Below are positions 37,848 through 45,828 of a stretch of 64,000 nucleotides of DNA, piece after piece (within the stretch, counting starts at the first letter, position 1; each line of letters opens with the position of its first letter). The notes under the pieces were generated by a model, which was not told the origin of the DNA, did not search any database, and was given only the letters and a program-made list of their open reading frames with translations. Source of the DNA: JAJZNI01 sp035624785 (GTDB taxonomy: Bacteria; Chloroflexota; Dormibacteria; Aeolococcales; Aeolococcaceae); the NCBI GenBank assembly GCA_035624785.1, contig DASPQV010000010.1, positions 7,239 to 71,238 on the forward strand, given 5' to 3'. The position numbers and the translations under genes were made by a program.

Positions 37848-37905
37848 ATCACGCACTCCAATCCGCTCACGTGACGCCACTTGTGCTTTCAGGCTGGATA
37901 CAGCC

Positions 37906-39264
37906 TTACGCCACAGCCCGGAAGGCGACCCGGGTGAGGAAGTCCCGGAGCATCAGCCGCCACACGAACCACTCGTGCCCGCCATTGATGAAATCGGGCG
38001 ATACCTGGAGCCCAGCCTCTTGCAGGCCCTCGATCTCCTGTTCCGCAACGCTGTGGATGGGATCTTGCAGGCCACCTCCAACCAGGAGGCCAACCTTCTT
38101 GAGGGCTGTGAGTAGCGTTGGTGAGGCTTGCACGGTCGGCGCTCCTGGAGCCGGACTCATAGCACCGTAGAACCCGAAATCCCCGGTGTAGAAGGCTCCC
38201 AACGTAATCGCCAGGATCCCACCGCACGAGAGCCCGGCAAAGGCCCGCTCCGAAGGCTGCCTCGCAACGTTGTAGTGGGCCTCGACATAGGGGATCACGT
38301 TGCTGATCAGGTCTTGGTCGTACTCCCCGGCCCAGGCCGTCGGGTTCGACTTGCAGTCATCGGCAAAGCCGTTGAAGTCGGTCATAACGAGCACGATTGG
38401 CTGCACGGTCCCGTCGGCAATGAGGTTGTCGACGATGTTGCCCGCGTCCCCTTGGGTCGCCCACTCAACCTCGTTACCACCGTATCCGTGGCTCAGGTAG
38501 ACGGTGGGATATGGTATTGCGCGCTGAGGATCGTAGCCCGGTGGGGTGTACACGGCCAGCGGGTGAGCTCCCGGGGGATCGATGGATTGCGCGGAGGGGT
38601 AGCTGAGCTCCACCAAGGAACCGTGCGTGCGATTGGGCGCCTCCCATGAGTAGTCGACGGTGTTGAAGCGAGGGTCCGAGGGAACGTAGACCTGGCTGGT
38701 GGGCTCGATGGAACCCTTCGGCGCACCGTCCCGAGCGTTCCATGGCGGGTTGCTCGGATCGGCGATTCCTGTGCAACCCGTCTGGGTGGCGCTGAAGCAG
38801 TCGACGAAGTACCGGTACGTGAAGATGCCGGACGGCAGCGGGGTGGTATAGGACCAGACCCCCGTCTGGCGATTTTCGGTCATGGTGACGACCGGCCAAC
38901 TCGCGGTCCAGCCTTCGTCGTTCAGGGCCAGCGGGAAGTCACCCGGCGACCACCGCGAGGGGGGCAGCCCCCGGGCCGTGCCCGTTGAGTTGGCGAAGGA
39001 CCACTCGCCCTCGATCTGCACCCTCTTAGCGCCGGGATCCCGAAAGCAGAAGCTCACCGTGTAGCCGGTCGGCGGTGTCCCGGTGTGCTGGACTTGGGGA
39101 GACACTTGGGAGGTTGCGGCGACACACGGCCCATTCGAGGTTGATGACGGTGGGGAACCACATCCGGTAGCAAGCACTCCAGCCGCAGCCGCGACGGCAA
39201 CAAGCGCCGCACCTAGCCTCCAGCGCATCTGGTCTGCGGTCTCCGACGAGCTCGTCCCGAACAT
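37906..39264 (-). CDS. Secreted lipoprotein esterase (esterase D/PF00756-like) with N-terminal Ig-like domain
   Basis: A 452-residue protein. The signal sequence ends in the lipobox LATGC near residue 35, so it should be lipid-anchored. Residues about 65-165 look like an E-set/CBM48-like beta domain (YTVSFCFRDPGAKRVQIEGE). Residues 200-450 form an esterase with YLSHGYGG, nucleophile elbow GLSCG and C-terminal His in NGGHEWFVWR. ATG 39264 has AGGAGG eight bases upstream. It lies upstream of two acyltransferase genes; together they may add and remove acyl groups on surface glycans, which is inference. Confidence 0.85.
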   Translation of the reverse strand: MFGTSSSETADQMRWRLGAALVAVAAAAGVLATGCGSPPSSTSNGPCVAATSQVSPQVQHTGTPPTGYTVSFCFRDPGAKRVQIEGEWSFANSTGTARGLPPSRWSPGDFPLALNDEGWTASWPVVTMTENRQTGVWSYTTPLPSGIFTYRYFVDCFSATQTGCTGIADPSNPPWNARDGAPKGSIEPTSQVYVPSDPRFNTVDYSWEAPNRTHGSLVELSYPSAQSIDPPGAHPLAVYTPPGYDPQRAIPYPTVYLSHGYGGNEVEWATQGDAGNIVDNLIADGTVQPIVLVMTDFNGFADDCKSNPTAWAGEYDQDLISNVIPYVEAHYNVARQPSERAFAGLSCGGILAITLGAFYTGDFGFYGAMSPAPGAPTVQASPTLLTALKKVGLLVGGGLQDPIHSVAEQEIEGLQEAGLQVSPDFINGGHEWFVWRLMLRDFLTRVAFRAVA

Positions 39265-39414
39265 AATGAGCGCCTCCTGAAGGGACAATCGCAACGTGGA
39301 TGCTGGCATCCGGGAGCACGCCGGTCGACCCTCGACGGATGCAGTCCGGAGCTATCCTTCTGGGGGCGCCTGACTCCATCGGAAGATGGATCTGCTCGGT
39401 CTGTCCAGCACGGT

Positions 39415-39533
39415 CCCAAGATCCCACGGAGGTCCCTCCTGGGTCTTGGGAGCTTGATCACCTCCGAGAGTCCCGGGATAGACCTCCTTTGCGATCACGT
39501 CTCCAGGCCCTCCATCGCCCCCCGAGGGCCTGG
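39415..39533. other. Two strong hairpins in a 713-bp gap upstream of the esterase gene
   Basis: CCCAAGA...TCTTGGG encloses CCCA/TGGG and GGAGG/CCTCC, giving a 16-bp stem with two single-base bulges (39415-39450). A second perfect stem, CCAGGCCCTC/GAGGGCCTGG (39503-39512 with 39524-39533), follows. They could be 5'-leader structures of the minus-strand esterase gene (150-270 bases upstream), terminators, or a small RNA. The rest of 39265-39977 has no supported gene. Confidence 0.45.
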
Positions 39534-39977
39534 GCACTACTCGTGAGCGGTCTGAGCACTGTTCCTGCTCACCACAGCAGGCAGCCGTAGGTGGGTGGAC
39601 AAACATGTTTAGTAAGTGCGCCATGTCGGCGGCAAGGGTCTACCTGAATACGAAAACGCCCTATCTGCGTCTCCTTTCCTTCCAAGCTTGATGTCAGTCG
39701 TCGTCCCTCTCGATCCACAGTGCGCAACGTGAACCCTGTCCCCAGCTCGCCTTGAGCTTCTGTAACCACCGTGCCCTCCCGGCTGGGTCGAGATCCCACG
39801 GCGGATCGATCCAGTGGAGCCGGCGCTGCGTCTCGAAGCCTGACCCATCATCAACCTTTCGATGGGGTTGCGCACCCCCAGGAAGGGTGGCCAAGCACTG
39901 CACCAGTCGACGGTCGCCCCCCGATCCACGCGCATGCCAGCATTCATCGCAAGAGTTGACGTGTAGGAGCCCGCCAG

Positions 39978-40202
39978 ATGTTGTCCCCGGATATCGCCTA
40001 CCAGATCGCCAAGCAGGATCATCAGGCCCGGATCGCCGCCGCCGCGCGGCGGCGCGGGGCGCGTGAGGCCCGGGCAGCACAGACCCGGCCCGACGGGCAC
40101 TGGATCACGTCGCTCCCCCGGCGGCTGCGCCCGGTACCGGCTCCGATCTTGGTCAACGTCGAGGGCGGCGACCAGCTCAGCGGCGCGGGCCAGGTCGCCT
40201 AG
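39978..40202 (+). CDS. Small hypothetical protein (74 aa)
   Basis: Begins MLSPDIAYQIAKQDHQARIA, a long basic amphipathic helix, followed by an Arg-rich stretch. Short proteins with an S/N-PD-[IL]-A-Y start and a basic helix are common in high-GC bacteria and have no known function. TAGGAG lies 11 bases before ATG 39978. It lies between the esterase and the XRE-like gene of element A. No membrane segment. Confidence 0.6.
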   Translation: MLSPDIAYQIAKQDHQARIAAAARRRGAREARAAQTRPDGHWITSLPRRLRPVPAPILVNVEGGDQLSGAGQVA

Positions 40203-40490
40203 GGCCGGCTAGCCGCGCCGTGGAGCGTTTGGGGAGGGCTGAACACCTACACGCTGATGGTCGAGCCGGGCCTGATCGCCACGAGTGAGCTGGCCCAGAA
40301 AGGTGCGTGCAGTGAGGGCGCTCTGGCGCGGCGCGCCGCACTGGCGAGAGGAAGCATCTAGTCCCCTTATGAGGCGGAGCCACCGGAGCTCGCCCTAACC
40401 CATCCTCCTGGTCTGGCCTCCGGGTCGACCGCGCGCTCATCCTTGGACCTGAAGACTCGGAAGTCGTTGGCACGCAAGTGATTTCCCGCG
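40203..40490. other. Gap in element A, nothing recognised
   Basis: Open frames on the minus strand are Arg/Pro/Ser-rich and lack ribosome sites. No repeats or RNA structures stand out. Confidence 0.4.
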
Positions 40491-40754
40491 ATGCGGTTGG
40501 TAGTGGCAATTCGGCGAGTCACGGTGTCGGTCGACGGCGCCTGGCTGCAGGAGCAGCTAGACCTGCGGCTGCTCACGCTGACGGCCTTTGCAGCGGAGGT
40601 GCCTTGCGATGCTGCAACCGTGCGTAAGGCGCTGTCGAGTGGGAGAGTGAGCGTCCGGAAGGCTGCGGACATGATCCAAGCGCTCAAGCGTCTTCCCGTC
40701 CAGGACCGGGAACTGGTGTCCGGCCTGGTCGGAGGTGGGCACCCACTCGGGTAG
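40491..40754 (+). CDS. XRE-like helix-turn-helix protein at the right end of element A
   Basis: An 87-residue protein. Residues about 20-66 (LDLRLLTLTAFAAEVPCDAA, then VRKALSSGRVSVRKAADMIQ) fit a Cro/C1-type HTH. ATG 40491 and GTG 40524 are both possible starts. The 3' part of the gene is preserved at 58567-58645, in the same position relative to the next core copy. It is therefore a conserved part of the element's end and may control excision or transfer. Position next to an attachment core is typical of excisionase or regulator genes; the role is inferred. Confidence 0.6.
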   Translation: MRLVVAIRRVTVSVDGAWLQEQLDLRLLTLTAFAAEVPCDAATVRKALSSGRVSVRKAADMIQALKRLPVQDRELVSGLVGGGHPLG

Positions 40755-40898
40755 CCAGTTACCCTCCAACTGGGCGACGACATCGCGTCTTAAGTGCAGG
40801 CTTGGAAGCAATTGCCCTGATAGAGCAATGTTGGGAACTTAAGTGCACCAAACGACCTCAGGATGGCTGTCGGCGACCAGGTTGGGTAGAGCACGCAA
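40659..40898 (+). repeat. Conserved right end of element A, homologous to 58567-58800
   Basis: Contains the end of the XRE-like gene, then GACGACATCGCGTCTTAAG, an AGCAATTGC segment and GGTTGGGTAGAGCACGCA, all matched in order at the second site. The last 30 bases look like a decayed tRNA D-arm (GGGTAGAGCAC) joined to the tRNA-Pro 3' half. Confidence 0.85.
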
Positions 40899-40944
40899 TT
40901 TGGGAGCAAGAGGTCCCCGGTTCAAATCCGGGCGCCCCGACCAC
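40899..40944 (+). repeat. Middle attachment core (exact 46-bp tRNA-Pro 3' half; pseudo-tRNA)
   Basis: Identical to 32709-32754. The sequence before it (CACGCAA) cannot form the anticodon stem with GCAAG and there is no matching acceptor strand, so this is not a working tRNA gene. It is the junction between elements A and B. Confidence 0.88.
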
Positions 40945-41202
40945 CAGATCGCTCGAAATCCCTTCAATATCAACGATTTCCCAGTGCTCAGGTCCAACGA
41001 TGACGGCTGGCATGGAGGGGGATGACCTACGGGGCTGACTGGGATCGGCCTGGCGATGGGTCCGACCTAGAGGCTGCCCACTGGCGATGCGACCGAGGAG
41101 TGGCCCTGGATCCTAGGAAGTGAGGGCGCCACGCGGGTTGGTCCGGGGTTCCCTCGGAGGCGAATGGGCTGTGACCCGCGCCATCAAGCCCTCCCCGCTT
41201 GG
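40945..41202 (+). repeat. Conserved left end of element B, homologous to 32755-33010
   Basis: Aligns from the base after the core through CCAT(C)AAGCC with the left end of element A. Differences are scattered and include small indels, which argues for an old relationship rather than a recent duplication. Confidence 0.8.
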
Positions 41203-41508
41203 TAGCGGCTGGCGCCTCACTGAGCCGTCAGGGGGTCACCTCGGCTCCTATGCGGCGCGCTCGACGTCGGCAGGCGAATGAGCCAGTTGCCCAGCCGGCT
41301 CGACGATGGACGCCTCAGCCAGGCTCGGTCGCTGGTGCTACGGCGTTCGTCGGGATGTGCATCATGGCGTGGCGGGATCGTCCGCGGTGGCGGATCGCGT
41401 ATCCACGCGCATAGCCCGGTGGCGGGGGATCGGAAGAAGTGAGCATTCCACGTGCCGGTCCTGGCGATCCGTCACCAGCTCCAGTGGCCTCGGCCGCCAT
41501 CCGCGCGT
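41203..41508. other. Gap at the left of element B, nothing recognised
   Basis: About 300 bases between the conserved left end and the stop of the glycosyltransferase gene. No frame with a domain or ribosome site is seen. Confidence 0.4.
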
Positions 41509-43053
41509 TCAACTGTACTGGCGTAGCTCGGGCCATATCTGTCCCCAGGGAAGTCGCGGGTCGGTGCATATGTAGACGCTCCCGCCGTTCTCCTGGTTCT
41601 TCACGGAGTCGGCGTTGCTCAGCGTCGCCGCCACCCGAACGCTGCCGAAGAACGTCCGCAGGTATGCGGCGTAGTCGCCGATCCCGCCGCGGGCGACCGC
41701 GACAACCGTGGTCGCGTCGGGGTTTCCGGGACCCCACCACCACTCGGTGTTGTGACCGCTGACGGCGCCTGGTAACCCAAGACTGCCCCCCAGCTCGTTG
41801 ATGGCCCCCGCCTCGCCGTAGTTGCTCGTGAAGATCACCGCATCGGCGCGCTGCGCGGCCGGCAGTGAGTTCCAGACGCCGGCCACGGTGTGGATCAGCT
41901 CGGGCCAGCCGATCGACTCCGCCTCCGTCGAGTTGATGGCGGTGACGAGGCCGATGTGGGTGGGCGGGAGGACGGGCAGGGCGACGGGAACCGTCACCAC
42001 GAAGACCACGGCCCCGATCGCGGTCAGGCGCCCGACCCGGAGCCGAGCGCCTTGGCGCAGCTCGGTCGCAGTGGCGCCGGCGGCCACCAGGTAGGAGTAG
42101 GCGCCGGCCAGGTAGTACGCCTTCGCACCCGCGGTGAGGGCGAAGAACACGAAGAGGAAACCGTACGCCCAGGCCAGTGCCCGCCACAACGGTCGGGGCG
42201 ACCCCCACAGCCAGAGCAGGCCGCGCACCCACATCCAGATCATCACGGGAAGGACCAGGATGAGTTGCAGGATGACAAAGCCGGGGATGTTGCCCAGGCC
42301 GCCGTTCTCGGCGTTGAGCTGCTGGGTCATCTGGATGGTGGCCCAGCCGTGCGTCGCCTGCCACCAGAGGTCGGGAACGGCGAGGAGGCCGGTGAGCGCC
42401 ACGCCCGCGGCGAACCAGGGGGTGAGGAAGAGACGCCATCCGCCTGAGAGCAGGGTCCCGAGGACGATGGCGACGGCGAGGAAGAGGACGCTGTGCTTGT
42501 TCTCCTCGGCGATCCCGAGGACCAGCCCGGCGACCACCCACAGCCGCGAATCGGCGGTCCGGCCGAGGCGCACCACCACCCAGGCGATGCCGCTCCAGGC
42601 CAGGACGTCGAACGCCGTGGGGCCGAAGATGTGGTCCACGCCCAGGAACACGGGGGAGGCCGCCACCGTGATCGCGCTCAGACGCTGGGCGAGGCTCCCG
42701 CCCCCCAGCTCGCGGGCGAGCATCGCGGCGACCATCACGGTGCCCGCAGCGGCGAGCGCCGACCAGAGCCGCAGCCCGGTCACGGAGACGCCGAAGAGGT
42801 GCAGGGAGACCCACGCCAACAGCGGCACCAGGATCGGCTGGTCGACGTAGCTGAGCTGGAGGTGCCGGGCGCAGTCGAGGAAGTAAAGCTCGTCGCGGTC
42901 GAAGCCGTAGAGGGGTGACAATGCCATGAGGAGGACGAAGGGCGCCACCGCCACCAGGAGGGAGGGACGGTCGATCGGCTGCAACCTGAAGGGCTGCGGC
43001 GGCCCCGGCGTGCTCACTGGGGTGGCGGGGTCGGGTGGCGGGCCCTCGTCCAT
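41509..43053 (-). CDS. GT39/ArnT-like membrane glycosyltransferase
   Basis: A 514-residue protein with about 11 TM segments. The first external loop has the family signature YGFDRDELYFLDCARHLQLS, then YVDQPILVPLLAW; the DE pair is the catalytic acidic motif of polyprenyl-phosphate-sugar transferases (PMT_2/GT39). A C-terminal extracytoplasmic domain of about 130 residues follows (VIFTSNYGEAGAINELG). It should transfer a sugar from a lipid carrier outside the membrane; acceptor unknown. ATG 43053 was chosen because the first TM and signature follow; the frame is open much further upstream without similarity. Confidence 0.85.
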   Translation of the reverse strand: MDEGPPPDPATPVSTPGPPQPFRLQPIDRPSLLVAVAPFVLLMALSPLYGFDRDELYFLDCARHLQLSYVDQPILVPLLAWVSLHLFGVSVTGLRLWSALAAAGTVMVAAMLARELGGGSLAQRLSAITVAASPVFLGVDHIFGPTAFDVLAWSGIAWVVVRLGRTADSRLWVVAGLVLGIAEENKHSVLFLAVAIVLGTLLSGGWRLFLTPWFAAGVALTGLLAVPDLWWQATHGWATIQMTQQLNAENGGLGNIPGFVILQLILVLPVMIWMWVRGLLWLWGSPRPLWRALAWAYGFLFVFFALTAGAKAYYLAGAYSYLVAAGATATELRQGARLRVGRLTAIGAVVFVVTVPVALPVLPPTHIGLVTAINSTEAESIGWPELIHTVAGVWNSLPAAQRADAVIFTSNYGEAGAINELGGSLGLPGAVSGHNTEWWWGPGNPDATTVVAVARGGIGDYAAYLRTFFGSVRVAATLSNADSVKNQENGGSVYICTDPRLPWGQIWPELRQYS

Positions 43054-43220
43054 GGGCCGGTAAATCCTGCGCCACAGCCTGGCGGTCTTGCTCAGGGTCG
43101 TCGAGGTCGGTCCCGTCCTCCCGGGTAAGCGGCGATTGCCATTACTCGTGCCATCAAGCCATCCCCAGCCTGACGGTGTCCGGCACCAGGTGGGATGGGG
43201 GTCTTCCGCCAAGTGCAGTA

Positions 43221-44243
43221 CTACCTGCCGCATACCCGACAGTGCGGACGCGTGAGCTGGTGGTAGGCACGCGCGGCCGCACCCAACCCAAGACCCCACG
43301 CCGCGTATGCAGGCACGGCGGCCCAGTAGAAGGCCAAGGGCATAGAACCGAGGTTCTGGGCCCACGTGCCATTCAAGGTGTCCGCGGCGAGTTGCACCAG
43401 GCTGACCCCGAAATACAGGGTCATCGCCCCGGCGATTCCGAACGCCGGTCCCAGCAGGAGCCAGCGAGGCACCCGCCGGCCTGCCAGAAGGGGAACCCAC
43501 CGCGGGAAGACCCGACCCCACGAGTGCACCAGCGCCAGTGGCAGGAGGGTCCCGGCCAGCACGAAGCCCGCTTCGAATAGGAAGAGGGACGCGTTGGCCT
43601 CCAGCATGGAGGTGCCGAACCCAACCGCCGCCTGGGCGCCGATGCGGCCGAGACAACCGGCGACCGCCAGGTACGCCGCGAACCAGGCCCACCTCGGGGG
43701 CTGCGCGCGTCGCACCGAAGGGTGCCTGCGGCCGCAGAATAGGCAGGCGCCCCGCCAGCGGCGCTGGTAGGCCACCGCGACCGAGGCGAGCAGGACGCCT
43801 TCGACAAGGCAAGCTGCCCGGCTGAGAAACAGCACCGGGTGGAAGGTCACGCCCAGACCGGGAAGCAGCCCCCCGACCACATCCAGCAGCAGCGGCGCGC
43901 AGGCTACCAGAAGGCCTGCGCTCACCACCCACGCGGCGATGAGCAGCGGCCACCGCCGCGGTGACACGAAGAGCGCGAGCCCCACCCCCGCCGCTGCGCC
44001 ACACAAGCCGACGGCGGCTCAGCCCGTGAAGGCGATCAGGTCGATCCCCGCCGGCTGTGACGACGGAACACCGCGAACCGCCCACCAGACACGGACGGCC
44101 CCGTAGGCGAGGGCCCACAACACGGCCGCCTGGGTCGTCCATCCCATCCATCCGGGCGTCGCCAGCGGCTGCGACATTTCCGCTTGCCGGCTGGGGCGCT
44201 TCTTGGCCCTCCGTCCGATCGCCACATCTACTCGCGTTGCCAT
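43221..44243 (-). pseudogene. Multi-TM membrane protein interrupted by an in-frame TGA
   Basis: From ATG 44243 (GGGAGG upstream) the frame runs 74 codons to TGA at 44019-44021. The same frame then continues without another stop to 43221, giving 266 more codons. The protein flows naturally across the stop: GIDLIAFTG-stop-AAVGLCGAAAGVGLALF. TGA replaces what could be TGG (Trp). The combined product would have about eight TM segments and Cys pairs (FCGRRHPS and the terminal CRVCGR). Family unknown. It is either a recent nonsense mutation or a recoded stop; a TTG start at 44006 could still give the distal part. Confidence 0.7.
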
Positions 44244-44417
44244 GTCACTCAACCTCCCAGGGAAACAGGGGCCTCAACAAAGTGGAGGTGATGCGCTCGC
44301 ACTCGTCTCTACCGAACGGCGGCGATGATCGGCCCCTACGCAGAGGGCGTGGGCGCACCGCTCGCCCATCCCCACGCTTGGACCACCCGGGGCCGGTGGC
44401 GTGCAACCTTGCAAAGC

Positions 44418-45377
44418 TCATGGCACCGGGACCTCACTGCGATCGGGGGCACCGAATGCGTACGTAACGCCTGTCATCCGCTCTGAGACGTCCCAAAGCT
44501 GCCGCGCCAGGGTCTCGTCGCGGGTGCGGCGGCTCGACCGAACGCGTCCTGGACCACCCCACACCCCGAGCCAGCCACCCGGTCCGATGTAGTCCCCACC
44601 CCGCACCTCGGACGCGGTGGCCGCATACAGCGCCGGTTGAGCACCGTGGGCGGCCGTTGGGGCGAACCGCCGCAATAGTGCATGCATCAGCCCGCTCACA
44701 ATGCCGCGGGGCGTGTCGGGCGAGCCCAGGAGTGAGGGCGTTGCAGCCACGCCCGGATGGCATGCCACGCTGATCAGATCCGCCCCTGCGGCAGACAAGC
44801 GGCGCTGGAGCTCATAGGCGAACAGGGTGTTGGCGAGTTTGCTCTGCGCGTACGCGGCCATTGCCGACAGGTGCTTGGAGCCGTCCAGGCTGTCGAAGTC
44901 AAGACGTCCCATGCCATGAGCGAAGCTCGATATGGTGACGACGCGGCCCCTGGACGACGCCAGCATCCTCGGCAGCAGGAGGCCCACGAGCGCGAAGTGG
45001 CCGAGGTGGTTCGTTCCGAAAGCCCGCTCGAAGCCGTCCACGGTGCGGGGCGGCGACTCGGGTCCTGCGCCAGCGTTGTTGATCAGCAGGTCGAGAGACG
45101 TGAAGCGTGATCCCACCGTCTCAGCGAAGCGACGCACACTGGCCAGGTCAGCGAGATCCAGCCTCGTCACCTCGAGTAAGGCGTCAGGGAACTTGGCTCG
45201 GATCGATTCGGCCGCGGCTTCGCCACTCTCCGGTCGGCGGACCGCCAGCACCACGTGGGCGCCCTTGCTGGTCATGCCGCGGACGATCTCCAGACCGATG
45301 CCCCGGTTGGCACCGGTCACCGCCGCCGTCACGCCGTGGAGATCCGGGATGGTGGCCTCGGTCCAGTCGGGAGCCAT
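44418..45377 (-). CDS. SDR-family oxidoreductase (retinol-dehydrogenase-like)
   Basis: A 319-residue short-chain dehydrogenase: TGANRGIG cofactor motif, VRRPESG after the second strand, NNAG, Ser in TISSFAHG, and the catalytic YAQSK. The extended C-terminal part (GGDYIGPGGWLGVWG) is typical of WW-domain-oxidoreductase/retinol-dehydrogenase-like members. Substrate unknown. ATG 45377 has GGAGGG upstream and overlaps the stop of the upstream 2TM gene by one base (TGATG), so the two are coupled. Confidence 0.88.
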   Translation of the reverse strand: MAPDWTEATIPDLHGVTAAVTGANRGIGLEIVRGMTSKGAHVVLAVRRPESGEAAAESIRAKFPDALLEVTRLDLADLASVRRFAETVGSRFTSLDLLINNAGAGPESPPRTVDGFERAFGTNHLGHFALVGLLLPRMLASSRGRVVTISSFAHGMGRLDFDSLDGSKHLSAMAAYAQSKLANTLFAYELQRRLSAAGADLISVACHPGVAATPSLLGSPDTPRGIVSGLMHALLRRFAPTAAHGAQPALYAATASEVRGGDYIGPGGWLGVWGGPGRVRSSRRTRDETLARQLWDVSERMTGVTYAFGAPDRSEVPVP

Positions 45378-45778
45378 CACACCCTCCTCGGCAGGTCGCC
45401 TGTCAGACTGGCCTCGCGACCACGGCCGGAGCCGCGTTGCAGACGGGTGATCTCGCGCTGGATGTCCGCTTCGGTCAGAGGCGGTGCCAGGAAGGCGTTC
45501 CACGTGTGCACCAGCAGTCCGACCCCCCAGACGCAGAGGACGAAGCCGGGCCAGAAGATCGCCCGGCCCGCACCCATCGCCCAGAGCATCACCAAACCGC
45601 CGTTCACCAGCGCGTACGAGACGAGATGCGGGATGAAACCCCGCCTGTCCTCGATGCGCTTGCGGGCGACGGCACGCAGGTCCTCGGATGAGGTGCTTGT
45701 GGACCCCGCCGGTCCGTCCGGGATTTCGCGGCCGACCGGCGCGGGCGGCGGCGTTTGAAGGCACGGGTTCAGAGACAT
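45377..45778 (-). CDS. 2TM domain protein
   Basis: A 133-residue protein with two hydrophobic segments (about 63-85 and 90-110, LVNGGLVMLWAMG and FWPGFVLCVWGVGLLVHTW). They are flanked by the 2TM-domain helix RKRIEDRRGFIPHLVSYALV and the C-terminal DIQREITRLQR helix. The 2TM domain is often found fused to or next to histidine kinases or ABC genes; here it precedes the SDR by overlapping codons and follows the ABC permease by 50 bases. Role unknown. Confidence 0.82.
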   Translation of the reverse strand: MSLNPCLQTPPPAPVGREIPDGPAGSTSTSSEDLRAVARKRIEDRRGFIPHLVSYALVNGGLVMLWAMGAGRAIFWPGFVLCVWGVGLLVHTWNAFLAPPLTEADIQREITRLQRGSGRGREASLTGDLPRRV

Positions 45779-45828
45779 CTGAGTCCCTCCTCGTTTGATC
45801 ACGTTTGCTGATTGAATCGCCACCCTTC

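Larger units (their letters stand above)
32755..40944 (+). mobile_element. Integrative element A at tRNA-Pro (no integrase seen)
   Basis: Bounded by the tRNA-Pro 3' half and its exact 46-bp copy at 40899-40944. The cargo is an IS3 scrap, a DUF4097-like protein, a MalT-type regulator pseudogene, two acyltransferase paralogues, a lipoprotein esterase, a 74-residue small protein and an XRE-like gene next to the right boundary. The base composition of several genes, such as the esterase, is visibly less GC-rich than the backbone. No tyrosine or serine recombinase is recognisable, so the element is defective or mobilised in trans. Confidence 0.7.

Noticed and set aside
39609..40100. 163-codon minus-strand frame upstream of the esterase
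   Set aside because: Low-complexity Arg/Gly/Ser composition and no ribosome site. The plus-strand 74-residue gene overlapping it is better supported.
40840..40946. Second tRNA-Pro gene
   Set aside because: Only the 3' half matches. The 5' side cannot pair to form the anticodon or acceptor stems, so it is an attachment core, not a working tRNA.
41315..43075. Minus-strand 586-codon frame in the glycosyltransferase region
   Set aside because: Arg/Pro/Ala-rich shadow of the GT39 gene in another frame.
43141..43185. Further copy of the element left end (GCCATCAAGCC-ATCCCCAGCCTGA)
   Set aside because: About 25 bases resemble the end of the left-end repeats, but nothing around them aligns. Too short to call an element boundary.
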